A DNA stretch of 64,000 nucleotides from Pseudobutyrivibrio sp. Lineage in GTDB: Bacteria > Bacillota > Clostridia > Lachnospirales > Lachnospiraceae. Positions 17,972-26,529 of the stretch are shown piece by piece. Below the pieces are notes generated by a model, which was not told the origin of the DNA, did no database searches, and saw nothing but the letters and a program-made list of their open reading frames with translations. Position numbers and translations under genes: made by a program. Within the stretch, counting starts at the first letter, position 1, and every line of letters begins with the position of its first letter. Location: the NCBI RefSeq assembly GCF_017471675.1, contig NZ_JAFUSK010000031.1, positions 1 to 64,000 on the forward strand, written 5' to 3'.

Positions 17972-19312
17972 ATGGCATTTGATTCTCTTTCAGAGAAGCT
18001 TCAAGGGGTTTTTAAGAATCTTAGAAGCAAGGGCAGGCTTTCAGAGGCTGATGTTAAGGCAGCACTTAAGGAAGTCAAGATGGCCTTACTTGAAGCTGAT
18101 GTTAATTTCAAAGTTGTAAAACAGTTTATTAGCACTGTTACAGATAGGGCCATTGGTTCAGATGTTATGAATGGTCTCAATCCTGGACAGATGGTTATTA
18201 AGATTGTTAACGAAGAGCTTGTTAATCTTATGGGCTCTGAGGTTACAGATATTACCTACGGCACAGGTGGCGAGATTACCACTATTATGATGGTAGGTCT
18301 TCAGGGTGCCGGTAAAACTACCACCACTGCTAAGCTTGCCGGTAAGGTTAAAAAGCGTGGTAAGAAACCACTTTTAGTTGCTTGCGATATTTATCGTCCT
18401 GCCGCTATAGAGCAGTTGCAGATTAACGGTAAGAAGCAAGAGGTTGAGGTTTTCTCCTTAGGCGATAAGGAAAAGCCAGTTAAGATAGCTAAGGAAGCTA
18501 TGGATTATGCTAAGAAGAACGGCTTTGATGTAGTTATTTTCGATACAGCTGGTCGTCTTCATATAGATGAGGATATGATGGATGAGCTTGCATCTATCAA
18601 GAAGAACATCAATATCCTTAATACCATCCTGGTAGTTGATGCCATGACAGGTCAGGATGCTGTTAATGTTTCATCTACATTTGATGAAAAGATTGGCATT
18701 GATGGTGTTATCGTTACTAAGCTTGATGGTGACACCAGAGGCGGTGCAGCTCTTTCTATTAAGGCTGTTACAGGTAAGCCTATTCTTTATGCCGGTATGG
18801 GTGAGAAGCTTTCTGATTTAGAGCAGTTTCATCCAGACAGAATGGCAAGCCGAATCCTTGGAATGGGAGATGTACTTTCTCTTATTGAAAAGGCTGAGGC
18901 AGAGATTGATAAGGATGCAGCTATTCAGTTATCTAAGAAGGTAAAGAAGGCTTCATTTGATTTCAATGATTATCTTACATCTATGGAGCAGATGAAAAAG
19001 CTTGGTGGCTTATCATCAATCCTTGGTATGATGCCAGGTATTAATTCTAGCCAGATGGCTCAGATTGAAGGCGCTGTAGATGATAAGAAGCTTGCGCATA
19101 TTGAGGCAATCATACTTTCGATGACACCAGCCGAGCGCGAGAATCCTAAATTACTAAATCCTAGCAGAAAGCACAGAATTGCTGCTGGAGCTGGTTTAGA
19201 TATAGCAGAGGTAAACCGCTTTGTTAAACAGTTCGAGCAATCGAAGAAGATGATGAAGCAGATGCCAAATATGATGGGTAAAGGCAGACGTGGTATGCGT
19301 TTCCCATTTTAA
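17972..19312 (+). CDS. ffh: Signal recognition particle protein Ffh (SRP54)
   Basis: SRP GTPase that binds signal peptides on nascent chains together with 4.5S/6S RNA. NG domain: G1 GLQGAGKTTTTAKLAG, DTAGR, TKLDGDTRGG. The M domain has the methionine-rich C-terminus MMKQMPNMMGKGRRGMRF. 446 residues, full length. First of the ffh-rpsP-khpA set. Confidence 0.97.
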   Translation: MAFDSLSEKLQGVFKNLRSKGRLSEADVKAALKEVKMALLEADVNFKVVKQFISTVTDRAIGSDVMNGLNPGQMVIKIVNEELVNLMGSEVTDITYGTGGEITTIMMVGLQGAGKTTTTAKLAGKVKKRGKKPLLVACDIYRPAAIEQLQINGKKQEVEVFSLGDKEKPVKIAKEAMDYAKKNGFDVVIFDTAGRLHIDEDMMDELASIKKNINILNTILVVDAMTGQDAVNVSSTFDEKIGIDGVIVTKLDGDTRGGAALSIKAVTGKPILYAGMGEKLSDLEQFHPDRMASRILGMGDVLSLIEKAEAEIDKDAAIQLSKKVKKASFDFNDYLTSMEQMKKLGGLSSILGMMPGINSSQMAQIEGAVDDKKLAHIEAIILSMTPAERENPKLLNPSRKHRIAAGAGLDIAEVNRFVKQFEQSKKMMKQMPNMMGKGRRGMRFPF

Positions 19313-19352
19313 CAAGACCATTTAAAGTATTATTTATTAGGAGGAAATTAAA

Positions 19353-19595
19353 ATGGCAGTAAAGATTAGATTAAAGAGAATGGGTCAGAAGAAGAGACCA
19401 ATCTACAGAATCGTAGTAGCAGATGCAAGAGCACCTCGTGATGGTAGAAACATCGATGAGATCGGTACATACGATCCAAACCAGGAGCCAGCAACAGTTA
19501 CAGTTGATGCTGAGGCAGCTAAGAAGTGGATCTCAAATGGTGCAAAGCCAACAGAGACAGTTGCAAGACTTTTCAAGCAGGCAGGCGTTCAATAA
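19353..19595 (+). CDS. rpsP: 30S ribosomal protein S16
   Basis: 80 residues, starting [24 protein letters not shown]-like, the invariant S16 opening. Ribosome site AGGAGG 9 nt upstream. Assembly protein of the 30S body. Usual neighbours khpA (downstream) and ffh (upstream) are in place, but rimM and trmD are displaced by 8 kb. Confidence 0.98.
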   Translation: MAVKIRLKRMGQKKRPIYRIVVADARAPRDGRNIDEIGTYDPNQEPATVTVDAEAAKKWISNGAKPTETVARLFKQAGVQ

Positions 19596-19624
19596 GATAA
19601 CTCGAAAGGAAAAGGATAATAGTG

Positions 19625-19861
19625 ATGAAAGAATTAGTTGAAGTAATTGCGAAGTCACTTGTAGACAATCCTGATGAAGTTGTAGTATCTGAGAAGGAAG
19701 ACGCTAAGTCTATTGTTGTAGAGCTTCGTGTTGCACCATCTGATATGGGTAAGGTTATTGGAAAGCAGGGCAGAATTGCCAAGGCTATCCGTGCTGTTGT
19801 TAAAGCTGCAGCTTCAAAGATTGACAAGAAAGTTATTGTTGATATAATTGATGTAGATTAA
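19625..19861 (+). CDS. khpA: KH-domain RNA-binding protein KhpA
   Basis: A 78-residue single KH domain with the GxxG loop in VIGKQGRIAKAIR. KhpA (formerly YlqC) acts with KhpB as a global RNA chaperone in Firmicutes. The start is the ATG at 19625 rather than the in-frame GTG just before it. Last gene before a strong terminator, so rimM-trmD-rplS further on must use another transcript. Confidence 0.93.
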   Translation: MKELVEVIAKSLVDNPDEVVVSEKEDAKSIVVELRVAPSDMGKVIGKQGRIAKAIRAVVKAAASKIDKKVIVDIIDVD

Positions 19862-19866
19862 AGACA

Positions 19867-19899
19867 AAGGAGTCTGATTTTTATCAGGCTCCTTTTTTC
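19867..19899 (+). terminator. Intrinsic terminator after khpA
   Basis: 11-bp stem AAGGAGTCTGA (19867-19877) / TCAGGCTCCTT (19884-19894) with one U-G pair and a T6 tail. Confidence 0.93.
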
Positions 19900-20070
19900 T
19901 TTATTTTTAAAGGTTTTTAAGCATAATTAAATATAGATTGTTTTTTTAACAGTACAATACACCACTGCTTTAAAGTGATAGGTGTTTAAATGAATAAAAC
20001 GCCTTATAAAATCGCCATTTTATTTATAAAATGATTAAATACTAATCAAAAAAGTATAAATATGCAAAAG

Positions 20071-20099
20071 TTGAATGTTGAGAAAATTTTTACTATAAT
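20071..20099 (+). promoter_or_regulatory. Promoter of the opp operon
   Basis: TTGAAT (20071-20076), 17-nt spacer, TATAAT (20094-20099). Perfect spacing and -10. Confidence 0.75.
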
Positions 20100-20183
20100 A
20101 GTCGTACTTTATACGATATATGGGGGTTTTGTATAAGGGATGTCTGTCAGGGGTGCACAGTTGTTTTTAAGGGAGAAATTTTA

Positions 20184-20249
20184 ATGCAAGCATTAGATAA
20201 TCTTAATGAATTAAGATTCATTTCTAGATGTTCTACATTATTCCGTTAG
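20184..20249 (+). CDS. 21-residue leader open reading frame upstream of oppA
   Basis: ATG preceded by AAGGGAGA at 9-10 nt and ended by TAG; encodes a peptide containing LNELRFISRCSTLFR. That string resembles the first residues of clostridial MarR-family regulators (a pattern like LRYISRCxxLYR), but the frame closes right there and no MarR body follows in any frame. It may be a leader peptide for attenuation or the remnant of a lost regulator. An AATCTTAA-TGAA-TTAAGATT hairpin lies within the coding part, so ribosome movement could alter folding of the leader. Confidence 0.45.
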   Translation: MQALDNLNELRFISRCSTLFR

Positions 20250-20280
20250 TTTCTTTTCTTAATACTGGTTTTTACAGGAG

Positions 20281-20310
20281 AAGCATTTTTTGTGAATAAT
20301 GATGCTTTTT
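20281..20310 (+). terminator. Weak terminator-like hairpin in the opp leader
   Basis: AAGCAT (20281-20286) can pair with ATGCTT (20302-20307), followed by T tract and then AATG. Short stem and large loop, so at best an inefficient or regulated terminator. Confidence 0.4.
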
Positions 20311-20385
20311 AATGTTGTGTTTTATTTAAAGGGGTTTGCATTCTCGGGTAGAGATGTAGATAAATATAATTCAGGAGGATTACTT

Positions 20386-22641
20386 ATGAAGAAGAAAAGA
20401 GTAGTTTCCCTTGTTCTTGCAGCTGCTATGGCTCTTTCAATGGCAGGCTGTGGTTCAAAGGGCGACGACAGCGCTTCAAAGGGTGGAGATTCAAAAGGCT
20501 CAGATACTCCACTTGTTATTGCTTGGGACGCAATGAGCCAGAAGTTCAGCCCATTTTTTGCTGAGTCTGTTCCAGATAGTTATATCGAGGAGAAGCTTGT
20601 TAATATTACATTAACAAGAACTACAAGAGCAGGTCAGTACATTCTTGATGGTATTGATGGATACAAAGAGGAGTACAATGGTACAGAGTACACCTATTAC
20701 ACACCATCAAAGATTGACATTACAGAGAACGAAGATGGTACAGTTGATTATAATATCACACTTAGAGATGACATTAAATTCTCTGATGGAGAGCCAATGA
20801 CAATTGATGATGTTATCTTCAATATGTATGTTTGCAGTGATCCTACATATGATGGCCCTTCAGCTTTTGCTTCACTTCCTATTAAAGGAATGGAAGATTA
20901 TAGAAATGGCGTTTCTACACTTTCTAGCTTAATTGCTGCAGCTGGTAAGGATAATACAGATTTTACTTATTGGACAGAAGAGCAGCAGAAGGCTTTCTGG
21001 GATGCATGTGCTAAGGAAGGTGCTGCATTTACACAGTCTATCGTTGATTATATGGTAGAAAATGGTGTTGCAGAAGGTGATGTTAAGGCAGCAGCAGCTG
21101 GTTGGGGATTTGATCTTGCTGATGGTGCTACAACAGAGGACTTCTTCATGGCAATCGGTGAGCAGTACGGATGGAACTTCTCATCAATGGATAAGGAAGC
21201 TGCTAGCGTAACAATCGCTGACACATTCCCAGCAGACGTTCTTGCAATGTCTACAACAGGTATTGAGACTGGTGAGTCTGCGGACCACATTGCTGGTATC
21301 GTTAAGACTGGCGATTACTCAATGACACTTACACTTACTGAGTTCTCTGCTCCAGCTATTGAGAGACTTGCTCTTCCAATCGCTCCAATGCACTACTATG
21401 GTGATAAAGCTCAGTACGATTTTGATAACAACAAGTTTGGTTTCCCTAAGAATGACCTTTCAATGGTTAGAGAGAAGACAACTAAGCCACTTGGTGCTGG
21501 TCCTTTCACATTTAAGGAATACTCAAACAAGGTTGCTTACTTAGAGGCAAATGAGAACTTCTACCTTGGTGCCCCTGGCGTATCTGAGATTCAGTTTAAG
21601 GAGACACAGGAAGCTGATAAGGTACCTGCTATTGTTCAGGGTACAGCTGATATTGCTGAACCTTCATTCTCTAAGGCAACATCAGAGCAGATTTCTTCTG
21701 AAAACTCTGAGAATGATTTAGTTGGTGATACAATCACAACTCAGCTTACAGATTATCTTGGTTATGGTTACATTGGTATGTGCTCACTTAACGTAAAGGT
21801 TGGTAACGATCCTTCAAGCGAGCAGTCAAAGGATTTACGTAAGGCTATCGCAACAGTTATCGCAGCATACCGTGATGTAGTTATTGATTCTTACTATGGA
21901 GAGGCAGCAGAGGTTATTAACTACCCAATTTCAAACTCTTCATGGGCAGCTCCTCAGAAGTCTGATGCAGATTATGAAATCGCATTCTCTAAGGATGTTG
22001 ATGGAAATGAAATCTATACAGAGGGCATGAGTGATGATGAGAAGTATGAGGCAGCTCTTCAGGCAGCACTTGGCTACTTCGAGGCAGCAGGCTTTACAGT
22101 AGAAGATGGCAAGCTTACAGCTGCTCCAGCTGGTGCTAAGCTTTCTTATGAAGCTATGATTCCAGGCGGAGGTTCTGGTGACCACCCATCATTTGGTATC
22201 CTTACAGCAGCTTCATAAGCTTTTGCTAAGATTGGTTTTGAGCTTACAATCAACGATCTTTCAGATTCATCAGTACTTTGGGATACACTTTCAGCTCAGA
22301 AGGCTGAAATCTGGTGCGCAGCTTGGGGTGCTACAGCAGATCCTGATATGTATCAGGTATACCACAGTGAAGGTGGTAGCGCTTACCAGTATGCTATTTA
22401 TTCTGAAGAGCTTGATAAGCTTATTGAGGATGCTAGAGCATCAGCAGATCAGGCTTACAGAAAGGCTACTTACAAGGAGTGTCTTGACTTTATCGTAGAT
22501 TACGCTGTTGAGATTCCTATTTATCAGAGACAGAACTGTGTAACATACTCAACACAGCGTGTTAACACAGATACAATAGTAAAGGATGCAACACCTTTCT
22601 ATGATATCTTTGATGATCTTACAAATCTTCAGATGAGATAA
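20386..22641 (+). pseudogene. oppA: Oligopeptide ABC transporter substrate-binding lipoprotein, interrupted by an in-frame TAA
   Basis: Family 5 solute-binding protein. Lipoprotein signal peptide with lipobox LSMAGC (lipidated Cys22). The frame runs 610 codons to TAA at 22216-22218 (after ...FGILTAAS), then continues in the same frame without another stop for 140 codons (starting AFAKIGFELTI) to a normal family C-terminus ending near 22641. The second part contains WDTLSAQKAEIWCAAWGA and DPDMYQVYHS, typical of the C-terminal lobe. No ribosome site exists for reinitiation. A single change of GAA, CAA or AAA to TAA explains it. Without suppression the protein lacks its last 19 percent. The permease and ATPase genes downstream are intact. 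Start at ATG 20386 after AGGAGG. Confidence 0.85.
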
Positions 22642-22669
22642 TTATCAATACTAGATATTGATTAAGTTG

Positions 22670-22704
22670 CTTCTTGGGGCTTAGGCCCCAAGAAGACATT
22701 TTTA
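22670..22704 (+). terminator. Strong hairpin after oppA
   Basis: 11-bp perfect GC-rich stem (22670-22680 with 22685-22695), TTAG loop, then ACATTTTTA. Possibly a leaky terminator or an mRNA-stabilising hairpin that keeps binding-protein mRNA in excess over the permease mRNA. Confidence 0.6.
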
Positions 22705-22707
22705 TGA

Positions 22708-22792
22708 TAAAGGTATTTTATGATGGGATGGGGTTTTGAGAAATTTGAATGCACTAAATGTGCTTTATTTGTCCTATCATAAAATACCTTTA
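22708..22792. repeat. 17-bp perfect inverted repeat between oppA and oppB
   Basis: Arms at 22708-22724 and 22776-22792 are perfectly complementary, with a 51-nt interior that carries a further small hairpin (GCACTAAATGTGC). It ends 35 nt before oppB. Likely folds in the transcript; role unknown. Confidence 0.7.
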
Positions 22793-22826
22793 TTGGGGTC
22801 TAAAAATAAAGAAAGGAATTACAATA

Positions 22827-23813
22827 ATGAAAAAATTTGTAATCAAAAGACTATTATTATCGATAGTAATATTGTTTTTTGTTTCTATGATTATCTATTG
22901 CATTATGCGTGCAATGCCTACTTCATTCGTAGAACAGAAAGCAATGCAGCTATCACAGAAACCTGGTGCAAAGAGCTATCAGGAATGGATTGATCAGCTC
23001 AATGCTGCATATGGCTTGGACGTTGGCATCGTCCCTGGCTACTTTAAATGGTTGGCTAAGGCTATCCGATTTGACTTTGGAGATAGCTGGTACTTTAACA
23101 TGCCGGTACTTGAGAAATTTTCAAGTGTTATTTGGTATTCATTTGCCTTAGGTTTAGCTTCATTTATTCTTGAAATTGTTATCGCTATTCCTCTTGGTGT
23201 TATTGCTGCAAGAAAGCAGTATAGTGCAGTAGATTATTCTGTAGTCGTATTTGCACTTATCGGTATTTCATTACCTAGCTTCTTCTTTGCTACAATTTTG
23301 AAATACATTTTCTCAGTTAAGCTTGGTATTTTTGATTTATATGGTATTGTAGGTCGTGATTTTATGAACCTGTCTACTGCTGGTAAGATTTTTGATATGG
23401 CATACCACATGGTACTTCCTGTAATTACTCTTACTATTGTATCAGTAGGTTATTTAATGCGTTACACTCGTACTAACATGCTTGAGGTTCTTAGTGCCGA
23501 TTATATCCGTACTGCTAGAGCTAAGGGTCTTTCAGAAAAGAGAGTAGTTAATTATCACGCATTTAGAAATATTTTGATTCCAATCGTTACATTACTTGGT
23601 TCATCACTTCCAGGACTATTTGGTGGTGCTCTTATTACAGAAACATTGTTCCAGATTCCAGGAATTGGATATACTTCATATCAGTGTATTATCCAGGGTG
23701 ATATTCCATTTGTAATGTTCTATATGCTGTTCTTTGCAGTATTAATTCTTTTAGGAAACCTTATTGCAGATATTCTTTATGCTGTAGTAGATCCTAGAGT
23801 TAGAGTAAATTAA
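22827..23813 (+). CDS. oppB: Oligopeptide ABC transporter permease, OppB type
   Basis: A 328-residue inner-membrane permease. First transmembrane helix at about residues 9-30; the cytoplasmic coupling motif is present around EVLSADYIRTARAKGLSEKRVV, the EAA loop of OppB/DppB. Start chosen at ATG 22827 after GAAAGG; upstream ATG codons lie in the inverted repeat. It pairs with OppC to form the channel for peptides. Fourteen nt before oppC. Confidence 0.93.
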   Translation: MKKFVIKRLLLSIVILFFVSMIIYCIMRAMPTSFVEQKAMQLSQKPGAKSYQEWIDQLNAAYGLDVGIVPGYFKWLAKAIRFDFGDSWYFNMPVLEKFSSVIWYSFALGLASFILEIVIAIPLGVIAARKQYSAVDYSVVVFALIGISLPSFFFATILKYIFSVKLGIFDLYGIVGRDFMNLSTAGKIFDMAYHMVLPVITLTIVSVGYLMRYTRTNMLEVLSADYIRTARAKGLSEKRVVNYHAFRNILIPIVTLLGSSLPGLFGGALITETLFQIPGIGYTSYQCIIQGDIPFVMFYMLFFAVLILLGNLIADILYAVVDPRVRVN

Positions 23814-23826
23814 AAGGAGAGATATC

Positions 23827-25374
23827 GTGGCAGACGTAAGAAATATTGAAAATGAAGAAGAGCTTGCTTTAGATGATGCTAACCGTGTCCAGGTACTTTC
23901 TCCTGGAATGATGGTAGCAAAGCGTTTCTTTAGAAATAAGCTTGCTATTGCAGGTCTTGTAATTATTGTTTGTATGTTTTTATTCGCTTTCTTAGGCGGA
24001 GTTATTATTCCATATTCTCAGAGTCAGGTATTCTATACTACTGAGGAAATGAAGAAGGACTATGCTGGTGCAACTCTTATCACTGATTACCAGGTTTTTG
24101 CAGCTGATGGCGTAGAGCTTCCTTCAGATATTGGGGCAAAGCTTATCCTTGCTCTAACAAAAAAGCAGGATATTGTTGAGACAAGAGATGGTTCGCAGTT
24201 TTCACTTACCCCTCTTGATGAAAACTCATTTGAGATTAAAAAAATGGGTGGAGCTGAAACACTTGCTGTTGCTGCAAAGCTTCAGGTAACACCTGTTGAT
24301 TCATCTAAAAAGCTTTCAGGTACATTTAATGTAAATCTTATAAAGGCACTTGCAACAGATGAGACAATGTTTGCAGCTGATGATGAGAGATTCACAGTTG
24401 ACGAGAAGGGCAATGGTGCTATTGTTACAGCTGCTGATGGTAGCGAGGTTGCATATATCAGTGGATATAGCATGAATGCAGTTGAAAGTGGTGTTACACT
24501 TTCAGTTGATTTTAGAGAGGCTATTGTAGAAGCTATTAACAGTGGTTCATCTGAGTTTACATTTGCAGGTGAAGATGGAGAAGAAGAATATCAGGTTTCT
24601 AACAAGAACGGTCAGTATGTTATTACTAAATATAAGTCTACTAGCGTTATTAACCAGTTCGAGTCTCCTTCTGCAAAGCATTTAGTTGGTACAGATGGAA
24701 ATGGTATGGACTTACTTGCAAGACTTATGTATGGTGGTCGTATTTCCCTTCTTATCGGTTTTGTAGTAGTAGCTATAGAGCTTTTACTTGGTATTATCGT
24801 TGGCGGTACAGCAGGTTTCTTTGGTGGCTGGGTAGATAACCTTCTTATGAGATTTGTAGATGTTATTTACTGTATTCCAACAATGCCACTTTACCTTATT
24901 ATTGGTTCAATCATGGATTTCTACAAGATAGACGCCGGTATTCGTATTTTCTATCTATGTATTATCATGGGTGTTATCGGTTGGGTTAGCTTGGCTCGTA
25001 TAGTACGTGGTCAGATTTTATCTCTTCGCGAGCAGGAATTTATGACAGCTTGTGAGGCTTGCGGAATTAGCATTAGAAGAAGAATCTTTAAGCACTTGAT
25101 TCCTAATGTTATTCCACAGCTTGTAGTATTTGCATCTATGGGTGTAGGTGAGGTTATCCTTGCAGAGTCTACACTTTCATATTTAGGACTTGGTGTTAAG
25201 TATCCAGCAGCTTCATGGGGAAATATCATCAATGCTGTTACTGATTCATACGTTATGACAAACTACTGGTTCGTATGGATTCCAGCTGGATTCTTAATCC
25301 TTCTTACAGTACTTGCATTTAACTTTATCGGAGACGGACTTCGTGACGCCTTTGATCCAAAGATGAAGAGATAG
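23827..25374 (+). CDS. oppC: Oligopeptide ABC transporter permease, OppC type, with large extracytoplasmic insertion
   Basis: 515 residues against about 300 usual. After the first transmembrane helix (about residues 40-66, FRNKLAIAGLV...) comes a segment of roughly 215 residues without membrane helices, acidic and rich in beta-prone threonine/alanine stretches. At about residue 285 the conserved HLVGTDGNGMDLLARLMYGGR block resumes and the rest is normal, with the EAA loop near EFMTACEACGISIRRRI. The insertion therefore lies on the outer face between TM1 and TM2, where it could contact the binding protein. GTG start at 23827 after AAGGAGAG. Confidence 0.9.
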   Translation: MADVRNIENEEELALDDANRVQVLSPGMMVAKRFFRNKLAIAGLVIIVCMFLFAFLGGVIIPYSQSQVFYTTEEMKKDYAGATLITDYQVFAADGVELPSDIGAKLILALTKKQDIVETRDGSQFSLTPLDENSFEIKKMGGAETLAVAAKLQVTPVDSSKKLSGTFNVNLIKALATDETMFAADDERFTVDEKGNGAIVTAADGSEVAYISGYSMNAVESGVTLSVDFREAIVEAINSGSSEFTFAGEDGEEEYQVSNKNGQYVITKYKSTSVINQFESPSAKHLVGTDGNGMDLLARLMYGGRISLLIGFVVVAIELLLGIIVGGTAGFFGGWVDNLLMRFVDVIYCIPTMPLYLIIGSIMDFYKIDAGIRIFYLCIIMGVIGWVSLARIVRGQILSLREQEFMTACEACGISIRRRIFKHLIPNVIPQLVVFASMGVGEVILAESTLSYLGLGVKYPAASWGNIINAVTDSYVMTNYWFVWIPAGFLILLTVLAFNFIGDGLRDAFDPKMKR

Positions 25375-25383
25375 AGGTGTGAA

Positions 25384-26529
25384 ATGGCAAAAAAGAATGT
25401 AAATTATATTAGTGCCAAGGAATCTCGTAGAATTGCGAAGGAAAACCGCAAGATTACAAAGGAGTTCGAGGCAAAGAGAAATAGAAAGCATATTCCGGAA
25501 GAGGAATATGTAACTCAGATGAAAAATCCTGATAACTGTGTAGAGTTTGATGATGTTCATACATACTTCTTCACAGATATCGGAACAGTTAAGGCTGTTG
25601 ACGGTGTTTCATTCAACGTACCACAGGGTAAGACTGTAGGTATCGTTGGTGAATCTGGCTGTGGTAAGTCAGTTACTTCACTTTCTATGCTTCAGCTTGT
25701 TCAGCGTCCACAGGGACAGACAGTTTCTGGTGAAATCAGATTTAATGATGGTAACAGAGTTGTTAATGTTGTTAATGCTCCAGATTCAGTTATGCGTGAC
25801 ATGCGTGGCGAGAAGATGTCAATGATCTTCCAGGAACCAATGACTGCCCTTAACCCTGTATTTAGAATCGGTGCTCAGATTGATGAGGTTATCAAGCTTC
25901 ACCGTCCAGAAATGAGCGACGAGGATATCAAGGCACGTACAATTGAAATGCTTGGTATGGTTGGTATTGCTAATAAGGAAGGCGTTTACAGCATGTATCC
26001 ACATGAGCTTTCAGGTGGTATGAGACAGCGTGTATGTATCGCTATGGCCTTAGCTTGCGAGCCAAAGCTTATCGTAGCTGATGAGCCTACAACAGCTCTT
26101 GATGTTACTATCCAGGCACAGATTCTTGACCTTCTTCGTGACCTTAAGGACAGAATCAACAGCTCAATCATGCTTATCACACACGACCTTGGTGTTGTTG
26201 CTGAGATGGCTGATTATGTAGTTGTTATGTATGCTGGCCGTGTAGTAGAAAAAGGTACAGCCCAGGAAATCTTCAAGGACCCTAGACATCCATATACAAT
26301 CGGTCTTATGAAGTCTAAGCCTGTAGTTGGACAGAAGGTTGATGAGCTTTACTCAATTCCTGGTTCTGTTCCAAACCCAGTAAATATGCCAAATTATTGT
26401 TATTTTAAAGATAGATGTGATATGTGTATGGAATGCTGTAATGGTGAGTTCCCTGAGGAATACTACGTTTCTGATACACATATGGTAAGATGCTACAGAT
26501 GTAAAGAGGAGGGTGAAAGACATGAGTAA
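25384..26529 (+). CDS. oppD: Oligopeptide ABC transporter ATPase, OppD type
   Basis: 381 residues. A lysine/arginine-rich N-terminal extension (about 45 residues) precedes the nucleotide-binding domain: Walker A GESGCGKSV, Q-loop QEPMTALNP, signature LSGGMRQRV, Walker B LIVADEPTTALD, H-loop THDLG. The C-terminus has the cysteine cluster CYFKDRCDMCMECC, typical of OppD/DppD proteins that bind an iron-sulfur cluster. Overlaps the oppF start by 8 nt. Confidence 0.95.
   Translation: MAKKNVNYISAKESRRIAKENRKITKEFEAKRNRKHIPEEEYVTQMKNPDNCVEFDDVHTYFFTDIGTVKAVDGVSFNVPQGKTVGIVGESGCGKSVTSLSMLQLVQRPQGQTVSGEIRFNDGNRVVNVVNAPDSVMRDMRGEKMSMIFQEPMTALNPVFRIGAQIDEVIKLHRPEMSDEDIKARTIEMLGMVGIANKEGVYSMYPHELSGGMRQRVCIAMALACEPKLIVADEPTTALDVTIQAQILDLLRDLKDRINSSIMLITHDLGVVAEMADYVVVMYAGRVVEKGTAQEIFKDPRHPYTIGLMKSKPVVGQKVDELYSIPGSVPNPVNMPNYCYFKDRCDMCMECCNGEFPEEYYVSDTHMVRCYRCKEEGERHE

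Larger units (their letters stand above)
19900..20385 (+). promoter_or_regulatory. AT-rich control region and leader of the oligopeptide transporter operon
   Basis: A 486-nt stretch without a long gene. In order: AT-rich DNA with a weak ACACC...GGTGT palindrome near 19960-19995; a promoter at 20071-20099; a transcribed leader of about 280 nt containing a G-rich tract (20121-20126), a 21-codon open frame with ribosome site (20184-20249), a hairpin inside that frame, a weak terminator-like hairpin (20281-20310), and finally AGGAGG before the oppA ATG. The arrangement suggests attenuation control, but no known riboswitch class is recognisable. Confidence 0.6.

Noticed and set aside
20184-20249. 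A MarR-family regulator gene
   Set aside because: Only the first residues resemble MarR; the frame stops after 21 codons and no frame continues the domain.
22216-22218. The stop inside oppA as a recoded selenocysteine or pyrrolysine codon
   Set aside because: The codon is TAA, not TGA or TAG, and no selenocysteine-insertion-like structure follows.
22348-22641. A separate small gene after oppA
   Set aside because: It is the in-frame continuation of oppA, with no ribosome site before the ATG at 22348.
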